This document shows, piece by piece, positions 52,751-64,000 of a stretch of DNA of 64,000 bases; the stretch's first letter is position 1; each line of letters opens with the position of its first letter. A program made the translations under genes and the position numbers. The DNA comes from Liolophura sinensis. Its lineage: Eukaryota; Mollusca; Polyplacophora; Chitonida; Chitonidae. The notes beneath the pieces are model-generated. The model saw only the letters and a program-made list of their open reading frames with translations, was not told where the DNA came from and did no database searches. The stretch lies in NCBI RefSeq assembly GCF_032854445.1, contig NC_088302.1:55718237-55782236 (forward strand). Reading direction: 5' to 3'.

Positions 52751-55700
52751 CTGAAACAGGTCAAAATTGCATTCGGTCACACCATTTTCCTGATACAGAC
52801 CATTTATCCACTATAATTAGTTCTGTTCACCTTATAAGTGAACATGGAGTCAGCTATTAAAGCTGAATTAATTAATAAAGTAGTATTCCACAAATGTTCT
52901 AAAAATATACAAAAAAATTCTACACTGCTTACCGAGAAAATAAATAACAATCATCAGTACATGTACCTAGCCACTCATTTGGTGACGGCATTTTGTCATG
53001 TTATAGCTATCTAGAGTGACGTCACAAAACCTCTCCCGTACCATTGGTATTAAACAATCTGACAATGAGAAAACAAAAACACCTGATACCAAACCAAAAA
53101 GAATAAGCTCTGTTCCATGCTCAAAGGGTCAATATTTCTTTTAGTTTGGAGCTCGGCCAGGGCGATGTTCGTGGACACAAGCGTCATGTTTTAGCAGTCC
53201 TGCTTGTCCTCGTTGTGCATGGGTGTAAGCATTTGGCCTAGAGGGCTGTAACGACTTCAGGGAATTTACCAAACACAGCAGGACCTTCTGCTTGATAACA
53301 GACTCTTTCACTCCCATTTTGGGAAGATATTTTCGTAATAAATCTGACTTTGCTAAGGAAAAATAAATGCACAATATTTTGCTTCCAGCAATGATTCTTA
53401 TAAGGGGATTTTCTGGCCAGCTCACCACGACAAGTTACAACAGCATCCTGCCCAATTTGTACGCATTGTACAGCCATTCTCAGTTCCTTGCTCATGTGTG
53501 GTCCAAAATGCACTAGTTTAACATTTAAACTAACCACAAAACTCGATTTATTGCACCGATGTCTGTCTATCCATTACAATAAACCACACTGACAATTGAG
53601 AGCTAATAAGTTTTTTGACATGACAGCCAATTATTACCTGACGTTCATCAGTCACAGTGATTCGCCCTGTCCATAAGGGCATCTATAACATGGCTACAAC
53701 TATGTCCGTCAGTGCCATATCCCAAATGTACATTAATCCACTGTAATTAATTCTGTTGAGCTTTATAAGTCACACTATATTCCACATTTTATATTTGTTG
53801 ATAAAAACTGCAACAACAGATTAGCATATAATCCATAAAACTCACCTTAAGCTAGATATATCTTGTTTAATTTCCAACAAATCATCCTCATTAACCCCAT
53901 CTTGACGCAGCTGCTTCTTCCACTGGTGTATAAATCTGCTTACCAGTCGTCTCATCACATCCTGAAACAATCAATCATCAGTAGATCTCTTGATTTAACT
54001 TCAAAACAACCAATCATCAGTAGATCTCTTAATCCAACCCCAAAACAACCAATCATCAGTAGATCTCTTGTTCCAACTCCAAAACAACCAATCATCTGTA
54101 GATCTCTTGTTCCAACTCCAAAACAACCAATCATCTGTAGATCTCTTGTTTTAACTCCAAAACAACCAATCATCTGTAGATCTCTTGTTCCAACTCCAAA
54201 ACAACCAATCATCTGTAGATCTCTTGTTTTAACTCCAAAACAACCAATCATCAGTATACCTCTTATTCCAACTCCAAAACAACCAATCATGTGTAGATCT
54301 CTTGTTTTAACTCCAAAACAACCAATCATCTGTAGTTCTCTTGTTTTAACTCCAAAACAACCAATCATCAGTAGATCTCTTTTCTTTTTACTCAAAAACA
54401 ACCAATCATCTGTAAATCTCTTGTTTTAACTCCAAAACAACTAATCATCTGTAGATCTCTTGTTTTAACTCAAAAACAACCAATTATCAGTAGATCTCTT
54501 GTTCTAATCTCAAAACAACCAATTATCAGCAGATCCCTTGTTCTAATCCCAAAACAACCAAATATCAGTAGACCTCTTCTTCTAACCCCAAAACAAACAA
54601 TTATTAGTAGATCCCTTGTTCTAATCTCAAAACAACCAATTATCAGTAGTTCTCTTGTTCTAACCCCAAACAACCAATTATCAGTAGATCTCTTCTTCTA
54701 ACTCCAGAACAACCAATCATCTGTAGCTCTCTTTCTCTCACTCCAAAACAACCAATTATCAGTAGATCTCATCTTCTAGCCTCTAACCAACCAAATATCA
54801 GTAGATCTCTTCTTCTAACTCCAGAATAATCAATCATCTGTAGCCACATGTCTGACGATGTTAGCATCTGTCTGGTAGGGTTACCAGGTGTCTGGTTAGG
54901 TTGTCAGGTCTCTTATGAAGTTGCCAGGTCTCTGATGAGGCTGCCACATGTCTGATGATGTTAGCATGTGTCTGGTAGGGTTACCAGGTGTCTGGTTAGG
55001 TTGTCAGGTTTCTTATGAAGTTGCCAGGTCTCTGATGAGGCTGCCACATGTCTGATGATATTAGCATGTGTCTGGCAGGGTTACCAGGTGTCTGGTTAGG
55101 TTGTCAGGTTTCTTATGAAGTTGCCATGTCTCTGATGAGGCTGCCACATGTCTGATGATGTTAGCATGTGTCTGGCAGGGTTACCAGGTGTCTGGTTAGG
55201 TTGTCACGTTTCTTATGAAGTTGCCAGGTCTCTGATGAGGCTGCCACATGTCTGATGATGTTAGCATGTGTCTGGTAGGGTTACCAGGTGTCTGGTTAGG
55301 TTGTCAGGTCTCTTATGAAGTTGCCAGGTCTCTGATGAGGCTGCCACATGTCTGATGATGTTAGCATGTGTCTGGTAGGGTTACCAGGTGTCTGGTTAGG
55401 TTGTCAGGTCTCTTATGAAGTTGCCAAGTCTCTAATGAGAATGCCACATGTCTGATAATGTTAGCATCTGTCTGGTAGGGTTACCAGGTGTCTGGTTAGG
55501 TTGTCAGGTCTCTTATGAAGTTGCCAAGTCTCTAATGAGAATGCCACATGCCTGATGATGTTAGCATCTGTCTGGTAGGGTTATCAGGTGTCTGGTTAGG
55601 TTGTCAGGTCTCTTATGAAGTTGCCAAGTCTCTGATGAGGCTGCCACATGTCTGATGATGTTAGCATCTGTCTGGTAGGGTTACCATGTGTCTGGTTAGG

Positions 55701-58700
55701 TTGTCAGGTCTCTTATGAAGTTGCCAGATCTCTAATGAGGCTGCCACATGTCTGATAATATTAGCATCTGTCTGGTAGGGTTACCAGGTGTCTGGTTAGG
55801 TTGTCAGGTCTCTTATGAAGTTGCCAAGTCTCTGATGAGGCTGCCACATGTCTGATGATGTTACCATGTGTATGGCAAGGTTACCAGGTGTCTGGTGAAG
55901 TTGCCAGATTTCTGACAGGGTTGCCCCATGTCGAATGGGATTGTCAGGCATGTGGAGGGCTAGGGAAGTGTCTAATGTTGTTGTCAGGTGTCTGACAAGG
56001 TTTTAACATGTCTGGTGAGGTTGTCAGGTAACTGGTAAAATTGCATAAAGTCTGGTGGGGTTGTGACATGTCTGATGGGGTTACCAGGTGTCTAACGTTG
56101 GGTTTTCCAGGTGTCAGTTGGTGAGGTCGACAGGTGTCTGGTGGAATTGCCAGATGTTTGATAAGGTGCATGTAGAAGGGATGCAAACAGTTAAAGAACA
56201 TACCTGATACAAAGGCGTATCTGGTTGATATGTCACTCCACATGGCTCTCCATTGTATGTAGGTCTCTGCAACAACAACAGAATTCACATTACTCCATTT
56301 TCTCTAGTTTTGCTGTCCAAACACATAATATAACTGGAAAGTTTTTAAAGAATAATTTGGAAGACCTTAGATATTTGATCACAGGTTGAACTGTGGGTGA
56401 ATTCGGATTTGCTCATGTCAGTTTGTCCCCTACTTTATGACAAAGAAAGGACTCTACCTGATATTTTTCATCAAGTCATCCAGCACAAATTGCTCATTGC
56501 ATGTTACCATTGCAGCCAGATAGAGATTTCCAGTGATTTCCAATGACCAGAGTTAGGATATCGCATGTTTAATGTACCGTATTCAACAGAAATCTTGAGA
56601 TATACTCATTCCAAATGAGACATGCATCACTACTACAGCGATGCACAGAAACAACTGGGGTTCAAAATCAGGTAAATCAATACACCTGTAGAAAAAGACA
56701 AAAAAATGAAAACAATGACACGAACAGATCATAGATGTCAATGGCTTTAGAAATGAGGACACTTCTGTTTACCTTGCATTCCACAAACTCAAGTGGACTC
56801 ACTGTGGCCTATATGGGATCAAAATACAGCATTTTAAAGCACATCACAATTACAATAAATTTTACTCCTACATCTATAAGTAGGTATAAAAATATTATAT
56901 ATATAAAAAAACATATAAACTAGAAACTTTCAATCAGAATAATCACCTTAACTAAAATGAAATCTTAATCAGTTCTACAATTAATTCCAGTTTTGATATT
57001 AATATTGAATGCGTTCACAACATGACCTGCAAAAGTTGAAGAGTTCGAGTGATACTGAGTTCACATTAGCCTGTCACAAACATATAACTTGAAGAAATGA
57101 CCCAATGTCAATGTGCACATGTGGCTTAAGTTGGTCATCTTCTAGCTACAAGTGTTGAAGAGGCAGTGGTTTGAAGGAAATGGACATAAATATGGAGAGA
57201 TTGATTTCAACTGCTAAAATACTACCCCAATGCTTGTTTTGACCAAGGCGAAAAGAGGAGTGCTGTGAAAATGACTAAAGTTCTGGTGCCCATTTTCACA
57301 GCTTGGTGAAGAAAATCTGACATTAGCAAACTTACATATAATAATAGCATGTCTAGTATAATAAAACTGTAACAAAAGATATATTTCAAAACTTTGTATT
57401 TGACGTTTAAAATATCAGTGAAAGCGAAAGTACTGTTCTTTGACAAAACTATAAGATACAATGCATTACAAGTGTTGTTGCGTACCCAGAAAGTAAAGGA
57501 GTAAAGAGCACAGTTATGGGACTGCCATGAATGGAGAATTCTGAATATCAACAGACAGTGGAGGCAAATGGGAACAGTTCTGGCTTATTAGAAGACAACA
57601 TCTGGTAATATCTGGGTTTGAGACAGTAGATACAATAGCGTTACCACAGGTACATGTGGGGTATAAAGCTCTGATAAGAGTATGAAAACTGATAAGAGTT
57701 TTATAAGCAACATATGGCTTTATAGTAGTGGCTGAAAACATTGGTGGTTACATTAGTTATATTCAATGTCTGTACGGCTACATAGGGGTAGAGATAGTTG
57801 TCAAATTACACCATGGAAGAATTGACAGCGAAGATATAGGTTGTCATGACGACAAGTCTTGATGCACCTCTACAACTGCTCCATGATTACATAATGATAC
57901 ATAAATCACACATGATAATGGGAAATTTGAGACAATATACCTGGTATAGCAGAAACTCCATGGTAATGTGAGAATTAGCATAAGGTAATCAGGCAGGTAC
58001 AATGGAGGCGTGAACAATGGAGACATGAGCAATGGAGACGTGAACAATGAGGGAAGCTGCTTTATGAGCCCCACACACAGGTGTTATTGTTCTGAGTTAG
58101 GACAGAGAGAAGCAGGTGGGAAGAGGAAAACCCTGTACGTGTGTAAAGCACGACAGAGTTTATACTCTCACACCATCTGCTGTGTGACATAATGCCATGT
58201 ACATGTGTAAAATAAGCTCTTAATCAGAAATCTGTAATTCATCCAAAGAACATGACATTAAACAGGATGGGAGAGAGGTACAAAGAAAATTTCCATAATA
58301 ATTACAGCAGATATTTTTCTCACTCTCTTGACATACTTTGTCTGTGCTGAAGAATTCACATAAGATTACAGCTGAAGAAAGGTAGACTTTTACAATTATT
58401 GTCAAACTCCATTCTACATTTCAATGTCAACAGACAGCCTCAATTTAAATTGTCATTATTTATGAAAAGGTACACCTGTAACAATGGTAACAAGGTGAAA
58501 ATCTGAGTAATATATCCAGTGTTGACAGGTCTAGCTTGTACAAATTCTTGTACAAAATGCAGGCTATAACTTCCAAAAAGCAAGGTTTGGGGTACAAAGA
58601 TCAGATTCATTAATGCAAACAAGAAGCAGTAAAAAGGTGATTGATGGAAGTGACATTGGTAGATGAAGAAAACTGGGTTCAAACTGGCACTGATGAAGAG

Positions 58701-60643
58701 TAACAGGGTGGCATGTTTAGGTGTACAGTAGGAAACAGTGCACTTAGGCGTTTTACAGGTCAGAGATCAAAGGTCAGTATCAGGAGAGGTCAGAGTTCAC
58801 CACTTGCCTGTCAAAATACTTACATGCACATCATTGGTTGTTTTTCCACTCTCACTTGTCTGAAAGTTGGTAACCATGCAATTTGCATTAAAAAAGGGGT
58901 TTATAGCAGAACTGCTCTGCACGAACATGCATCAGAGATTACGAATCACCACTTTCTGCATCTATGCAACAGTTTCCAAATCAAATACAGAGGCTATACC
59001 TGAGATCCACATTTGCTTATCCAATCAAATTTTTGTTTTGTATATCACAAATAACCCAAATTAGTACCTTCCATTAAATATGAGACTCATAGCTGTACTA
59101 TTTAGAGTGTTACAATGATTATAAAGTCATAACCTCATCTGCTTTAACTGCTGATATTCTGCGAAAGTTAATTAATTGGGGTATTATAAAATAATAACAA
59201 AAATTCAACTGAATATATGCTGATCAATTTTTTGGAAATTTTTTTTGACTTGAACTATTCCGTTTGAAATGTGTTACATAACTGCCATTGTATAGTTATT
59301 TACATCTACATGTAGCCTAACTCTTCAACCTTTTCAATAACCACGGTGACTAATATTTTAGAACTATGGAGTGTAGAGAAATAATCTGCACAGTTTAATA
59401 CGTCAATTTCTCTGAAAACAGTGCTTTAGTGGTTGAAAAGACTGAAGATTTACAGTGTGTTAAAATCCAATAACGGTTTATGAGCAAAGTCAGAGATGGA
59501 GTAATGCAGTTTTTACAAAAAATTTCCAAATGTGATGGATAGATATATGTCTTCCTGTGACAGTGTTGGGCAACAAAGCTGTACCAAAAAAGCATACATG
59601 TAGTTAATGACATTGTGCTTTCTACTAACTGTACCTAACAGTCACATTTTACATTTGATTACTTTAAGGAAAAGGTGTTGTGTACAATTTTGTACCCCAA
59701 AATAAAATTTATGGTTTAATGACACACCTTCCTATTAAACAAAAAGTCCTGATTTGCACCAAAATGAAAGTGCAACATTTTCACAAAATTCACACTTCAA
59801 CATCAAAGAGAGAGGAGGTAAATATGGTGCAAAACATCAAGAAAAAAAGTTAATGTATCTATTATACAGAGTACAAACTTACTTTTTTGTGTTTTTAATA
59901 AGGAAATTAATATTCCCTTGATGTCATTTTATTTTATTTAATGCTTAATTTTACGAAGAGCATGTGAAATGATGTCTCTTATATAGTCAGACTAAATGGC
60001 CTGATATCCAAGGTTGAGGATCAGAATCAATAACACAAATTGATATCAAAAGTTGAAAATCAGAGTCAACAATACGAATCGATATCAAAGGTTTAGGATC
60101 AGAATCAATAACACAAATTCTGATTTCAAAGGTTTAGGATCAGAATCACCAACAGATATCTTGAATCAACAACACAAATCGATATCAAAGTTGTGGATCA
60201 GAATGAATAACAAGTCGATATCAAAGCTTGAGGGTAACACAAATCGATATCAAAGGTTGAGGATCTGAATCAACAACAGAAATGTTGATATCAAAGGTTA
60301 AGGATTAGAATCAACGACATAAATCCTGATGTCAAAGGTTGAGGATGAGATCAACAACAGAAATCACTTACAATAACCATTACATGATACCAGTTTTTAC
60401 AAGAAGGACATCTTATATTAATTACAGTTGTATATATTCATATAATAAGAACAGACAGGCAATGGTAACTGGCATAAAGCTGAGGATTACGGCATAGCAT
60501 ATCCAAATATGTGACATCACATATAGCAAGCGAGCAAAAGTGATGAAACATGTATAAAGGGAGAAAAGAGCGATTTAAACCACTCACAACAGTCATCTCA
60601 CCTTAAAAATGGTGTTATCATCAGGGCTTACGGAGGCTCTGAA
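52375..60643 (-). CDS. TRPC-type cation channel, C-terminal exons (5' part beyond window)
   Basis: Canonical transient receptor potential channels are tetrameric Ca2+/Na+ channels gated downstream of phospholipase C. Supported exons (minus strand): 56204-56266, 53846-53961 and 52375-52750. Candidate small upstream exons are 60602-60643 and 58824-58859. The spliced product contains VMRRLVSRFIHQWKKQLRQD and EIKQDISSLRYEL, the CIRB region that binds calmodulin and IP3 receptors in TRPCs. It continues through a Ser/Asn-rich tail, a charged helix (RHDIVKTVRHEVREAVRDAL), a proline run and the end -LYTQL. The pore and ankyrin exons must lie beyond 64,000. The paralog cannot be decided. CIRB wording resembles TRPC3/6/7, while the PDZ-like end is reminiscent of TRPC4/5. 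Confidence 0.8.
52751..53845. other. TRPC-like gene, last intron
   Basis: About 1.1 kb, AT-rich, with no tandem array and no further exon recognised. Its donor gtgagt and acceptor tgtttcag are both canonical. Confidence 0.5.
53846..53961 (-). CDS. TRPC-like channel, CIRB exon
   Basis: 116 bases, acceptor gattgtttcag/gatgt, donor cttaag/gtgagt. Phase 0 in, 2 out. It encodes DVMRRLVSRFIHQWKKQLRQ, then DGVNEDDLLEIKQDISSL. This is the clearest family evidence. TRPC channels share the E-[IL]-K-Q-D-I-S-S-[LF]-R string at this place. A 39-bp tandem array begins directly at the acceptor. Confidence 0.9.
53962..54840. repeat. Tandem array, 39-bp unit, about 22 copies
   Basis: Units read aacaaccaatcatctgtaga, tctcttgttttaactccaa, with point changes that cluster into variants (tcagtagat, tctgtagat). 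The 39-base unit keeps both strands open for long stretches, so the apparent plus and minus open frames here are not genes. The array begins at the acceptor of the TRPC-like CIRB exon. Confidence 0.96.
54841..56150. repeat. Higher-order array: 20-bp subunits in 100-bp units
   Basis: Every 20 bases begins with a ttgYca/ctgcca/ttagca/ttacca-like start and tct or tctg near position 11. Five distinct 20-mers form a 100-base unit repeated about ten times (ttgccaggtctctgatgagg, ctgccacatgtctgatgatg, ttagcatgtgtctggtaggg, ttaccaggtgtctggttagg, ttgtcaggtctcttatgaag). The 20-base register holds from 54841 to 56100 without an indel. After 55880 the 20-mers are diverged and no longer in the five-part order. 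Confidence 0.96.
56204..56266 (-). CDS. TRPC-like channel, 63-base exon before CIRB
   Basis: Acceptor tgttgttgcag/agacc, donor tatcag/gtatgt, phase 0 in and out. It encodes RPTYNGEPCGVTYQPDTPLY plus Q and joins the CIRB exon cleanly. Both splice sites are strong. Confidence 0.8.
56267..58823. other. TRPC-like gene intron, mostly unique sequence
   Basis: No array. A small repeat (aatggagacgtgaacaatg type, about 3 copies of 18 bases) sits at 58000-58048. A possible 36-base exon at 56773-56808 (minus) has a weak acceptor and is not called. Confidence 0.4.
58824..58859 (-). CDS. Candidate 36-base microexon of the TRPC-like gene
   Basis: Acceptor aactttcag/acaag, donor tgcat/gtaagt, phase 0 in and out, encoding TSESGKTTNDVH. 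The donor is a full consensus. There is no homology support because the linker before CIRB varies among TRPCs. Confidence 0.35.
60020..60365. repeat. Imperfect ~38-bp repeats, about 9 copies
   Basis: gatatcaaaggttgaggatc, agaatcaacaacacaaatc-type units with many indels. Diverged and probably old. Confidence 0.85.
60602..60643 (-). CDS. Candidate 42-base microexon of the TRPC-like gene
   Basis: Acceptor ctgtttgtag/ttcag, donor ttaag/gtgaga, phase 0 in and out, encoding FRASVSPDDNTIFK. Frame and splice sites fit the next exon (56204-56266), but the peptide is too short to prove by eye. Confidence 0.45.
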
Positions 60644-61125
60644 CTACAAACAGAACAAACCCCGAGACAAAATTGTTAAAGGTTTTACCTTTTATATATA
60701 TATTCCAATAATTTCATACCTTCACATAGCTTCAGCCGTAAACATAAAAATCCAGATAAACGCTTAAACAAAAGGTAGGAAACATTGAAATGAAACTTAT
60801 TCTTCTAGAAGATGAAAAACAGTGCCTTTAGTGAGACATTAATTTGTTGAGAGCCAAAAGTACTGAGGCAAAATGGTAACAACAACAACAGCCATAAGTC
60901 AAACCATGCTGAACTTATCAAGCAGTAGTACAGCATTCATCCCTTATAAATTAGGTTTTGTGGGGACTAACCAATCCAGTGAAAGTTTCTTCAGTTGTTT
61001 CACAATGGTGTACATGATGCAAGCACTTGCCAGAGACAAACCAAGTTTGTTAGTCTTCATTCCTCGTCTTATTTTCCCAAAACTGTAAATCAATTTTCCC
61101 TAACTTTCAATGTGAATCACGTTGT

Positions 61126-62104
61126 ACTATAACCCTGTGAAAGTGGTCCCAGATCAAAGACTGATTGCCAGTCTCCAGATAACTACATGTAGGTAGATGC
61201 CACTATAACCCTGTGAAAGTGATCCCAGATCTGTGACTGATGGCAGGTCTCCAGATAACTACATGTAGGTAGATATACTATAACCCTGTGATAGTGGTCC
61301 CAGATCTCTGACTGATTGCAGGTCCTCCAGATAACTACATGTAGGTAGATGCACCACAACCCTGTGAAAGTGGTCCCAGATCAAAGACTGATTGCCGGTC
61401 TCCAGATAACTACATGTAAGTAGATGTATAATAACCTTGTGAAAGTGGTCCAGATCTGTGACTGATGGCAGGTCTCCAGATAACTACATGTAGGTAGATG
61501 TACTATAACCCTGTGATAGTTGTCCCAGATCTGTGACTGACGGCAGGTCTCCAGATAACTACATGTAGGTAGATGCACTATAACATGTGAAAGTGGTCCC
61601 AGATCTGTGACTGATGGCAGGTCTCCAGATAACTACATGTAGGTAGATGTACTATAACCCTGTGATAGTTGTCCCAGATCTGTGACTGATGGCAGGTCTC
61701 CAGATAACTACATGTAGGTAGATGCACTATAACCCTGTGAAAGTGATCCCAGATCAAAGACTGATGGCAGGTCTCCAGATAACTACATGTAGGTAGATGC
61801 ACTATAACCCTGTGAAAGTGGTCCCAGATCTGTGACTGACAGCAGGTCTCCAGATAACTACATGTAGGTAGATGCACTATAACCCTGTGAAAGTGATCCC
61901 AGATCAAAGACTGATGGCAGGTCTCCAGATAACTACATGTAGGTAGATGCACTATAACCCTGTGAAAGTGGTCCCAGGTCTGTGACTGACGGCAGGTCTC
62001 CAGATAACTACATGTAGGTAGATGCACTATAACCCTGTGAAAGTGATCCCAGATCAAAGACTGATGGCAGGTCTCCAGATAACTACATGTAGGTAGATGC
62101 ACTA
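61126..62104. repeat. Tandem array, 75-bp unit, 13 copies
   Basis: The unit contains actataaccctgtgaaagtg, gtcccagatctgtgactgat and ggcaggtctccagataacta, catgtaggtagatgc. The unit is divisible by three, so the minus strand stays open for about 179 codons with a 25-residue period. It lacks splice sites and is best read as noncoding. Confidence 0.96.
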
Positions 62105-62589
62105 GCAGCTTCTTCACAGTGCAGTTCCAAGGATTTTAAAATGGTATTTTGGTAATGGTAAAATGGAATGTCAACAAGTAAACATAGTAAATTTGTCATT
62201 TTGTTTCAATACATTGAGACAAAATCATTTCAACTTTGAGACCTCAAATCACTCTCAAAGGGGTCTTAAAATGGTATTCTGTGTCTTCTTGTGATAGGTG
62301 ATGCCATGCCGCCAAAGAGCCACTTGTTAGAATTCAGTTCAGCTACCAAGAATGAAGAATCTATGAGTCAAAGCAGAGATCTGTATATTCGTCAACCAAT
62401 AAGGACGTTCCAGGTCAACAATTGCAATCCAATCCCAAAAACGATCAAAGAACTAAGAAAGTATATAGCATACGAAAACAGGATGGAATAAGAGAAGCAG
62501 TCAACAGTTTCCAACGATGTTTGAAAGACGCAAGGTATGTTTTAGGCGCCTGAGTGAAATCACCAAATTTGACATGTCAGTAGCCACAG
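62105..62589. other. Spacer between two arrays, no gene called
   Basis: A plus-strand open frame at 62291-62491 and a second frame running to 62575 overlap, but neither has a recognisable domain and neither fits as an exon of the TRPC-like gene. Confidence 0.35.
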
Positions 62590-63720
62590 CTGGTTGTGTC
62601 TGAAGAAGACAAATGGTGTTCACATGTCCAACAGTCTGACAGACAAACAACTACAACAGTTGAAAGCTGGTTGTGTCATGGTTCTCAAGAAGATCAATTG
62701 TGTTCACATGTCCAAAAATCTGACAGACGTAACAGCTACAACAGTCCAAAGCTGGTTGTGTCATGGTTCTCAAGAAGACAACTGGTGTTCACATGTCCAA
62801 CAGTCTGATAGATATAACAGCTACAACAATCCAAACCTGGCTGTGTCATTGTTCTCAAGAAGTCAAATGGTGTTCATATGTCCAACAGTCTGATAGATAT
62901 AACAGCCACAAAGGTCCGGAGCTGGATGTGCCATGGTTCTCAAGAAGACTGTCCAACAGTTTGACAGATATAGCAACTACTACAGTCCAAAGCTGGTTGT
63001 GTCATGATTCTCAAGAAGACAAATGGTATTCACATCTCCAACAGTCCGAATATATAACAGCTACAACAGCCTAAAGCTGGTTGTGTCATAGTTGTCAAGA
63101 AGACAAATGGTGTTCACATGTCCAACAGTCTGATAGATATAACAGCTACAACAGTCCAGAGCTGGCTGTACCACGGCTATCAAGAATGTCCAACAGTCTG
63201 ACAGATATAACAGCTACTACAGTCCAAAGCTGGTTGTGTCATGGTTCTCAAGAAGACAAATATTATTCACATGTCCAACAGTCTGACAGATATAACAGCT
63301 ACAACAGTTCAAAGCTGGCTGTGTCATAGATCTGAAGAAGACAAATGGTATTCAGATGTCCAACAGTCTGATAGACAAACAGCTACAACAGTCCAACTCT
63401 GGCTGTGTCATGGTTCTCAAGAAGACTGTCCAACAGTCTGACATATATAACAGCTACAACAGTCCAAAAGCTGGCAGTGTCACAGTTCTCAAGAAGACAA
63501 CTGGTGTTCACATGTCCAAAAGTCAGATAGATATAGCAGCTACAACAGTCCAAAACTAGTTGTGTTATGGTTCTCAAGAAGACATATGGTATTCACATGT
63601 CCAACAGTCTGACAGACAAACAGCTACAACAGTCCAAAGCTGGCTGTGTCATGGTTTTCAAGAAGACTGTCCAACAGTTTGACAGATATAACAGCTACAA
63701 CAGTCCAAAGCTGGCAATCA
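62590..63720. repeat. Tandem array, 85-bp unit, about 13 copies, some shortened
   Basis: The unit contains ctggttgtgtcatggttctc, aagaagacaaatggtgttca, catgtccaacagtctgacag and atataacagctacaacagtc. Three or four copies lack the ~24-base acaaatggtgttcacatgtcc part (joining aagaagact-gtccaacag), which shows a repeated internal deletion spreading in the array. Confidence 0.95.
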
Positions 63721-64000
63721 GGTCTTATACCATGTTCATGGTTCACATGATGATGACTGAATGATTGAGTTAAGTTCAGTGTGAAGTCATCAATAGGTCA
63801 TCTATACCATAGTGATGAAAAGCACAAAAACGCTAAAAAGTACACCTTTAATAGCAATGAAATAGCAGGTCTTGCTATTGAAATCAGACAGCGCTTAACA
63901 TAAAGTTGCCAACAACATTAAGAAACCTTAGCATTTTACCAGGAAATCTTAAGATTGAGGACCGCAATATCCACTCCAGTCCACTCCAGTCCATTTTTTA

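Noticed and set aside
53863-54429. Long repeated open frames on both strands
   Set aside because: Artefacts of the 39-bp array, whose unit is divisible by three.
56773-56808. Possible 36-base exon of the TRPC-like gene (minus strand)
   Set aside because: The donor is acceptable and phase is 0-0, but the acceptor lacks a pyrimidine tract.
61578-62117. A 179-codon minus-strand open frame
   Set aside because: Produced by the 75-bp array; no start context, splice sites or homology seen.
62291-62575. Two overlapping plus-strand frames between the 75-bp and 85-bp arrays
   Set aside because: No domain, one frame ends in a stop before the possible donor at 62535 and the other starts after a stop; no coherent exon.

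Overview
This is a eukaryotic, intron-rich, AT-leaning window. The protein sequences, the tRNA-derived SINEs and the heavy minisatellite load suggest a lophotrochozoan invertebrate (mollusc, brachiopod or similar). I cannot name the species. Three genes are supported by exons whose splice sites and reading phases can be checked base by base.

(1) 322-37299, + strand: nearly all of a teneurin (Ten-m/Odz), a type II transmembrane adhesion receptor. Twenty-five exons run in order through the intracellular domain (proline-rich), the transmembrane helix, a furin-type site, eight EGF repeats, a Cys-rich segment, the transthyretin-like and FN-plug domains, the NHL propeller, the YD-repeat shell, the RHS-core signature and the C-terminal ABD/TCAP-like region. 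About 8.14 kb of coding sequence (about 2,710 codons) is present. Only the first exon(s) with the start codon lie upstream of the window. Two features are unusual: a one-base frame break in EGF7 (24016-24018) and a GC-AG intron (donor at 30341).

(2) 41568-45603, - strand: a two-exon gene for a basic, charged 616-residue protein that I do not recognise. It lies tail-to-tail with the teneurin. Its intron carries several SINE copies, one of them starting within about 10 bases of the splice donor.

(3) 52375 to at least 56266 (possibly 60643), - strand: the 3' end of a TRPC-type cation channel. It includes the calmodulin/IP3-receptor binding (CIRB) region with the family motif EIKQDISSLRYEL, and a tail ending in -YTQL, which fits a class I PDZ ligand. 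The upstream channel exons lie beyond 64,000. Its introns are filled with tandem arrays.

Between and inside the genes are at least thirteen tandem arrays (units of 19, 20/100, 22, 26, about 35, about 38, 39, 55, 57, 60, about 70, 75 and 85 bp). They are densest from 48.6 to 63.7 kb. There are also several SINE copies (one with perfect 10-bp target-site duplications) and a possible solo LTR/TIR element in a teneurin intron. Most long open frames outside the genes come from arrays with unit lengths divisible by three and are not genes. I saw no rRNA, tRNA, CRISPR or prokaryotic features.
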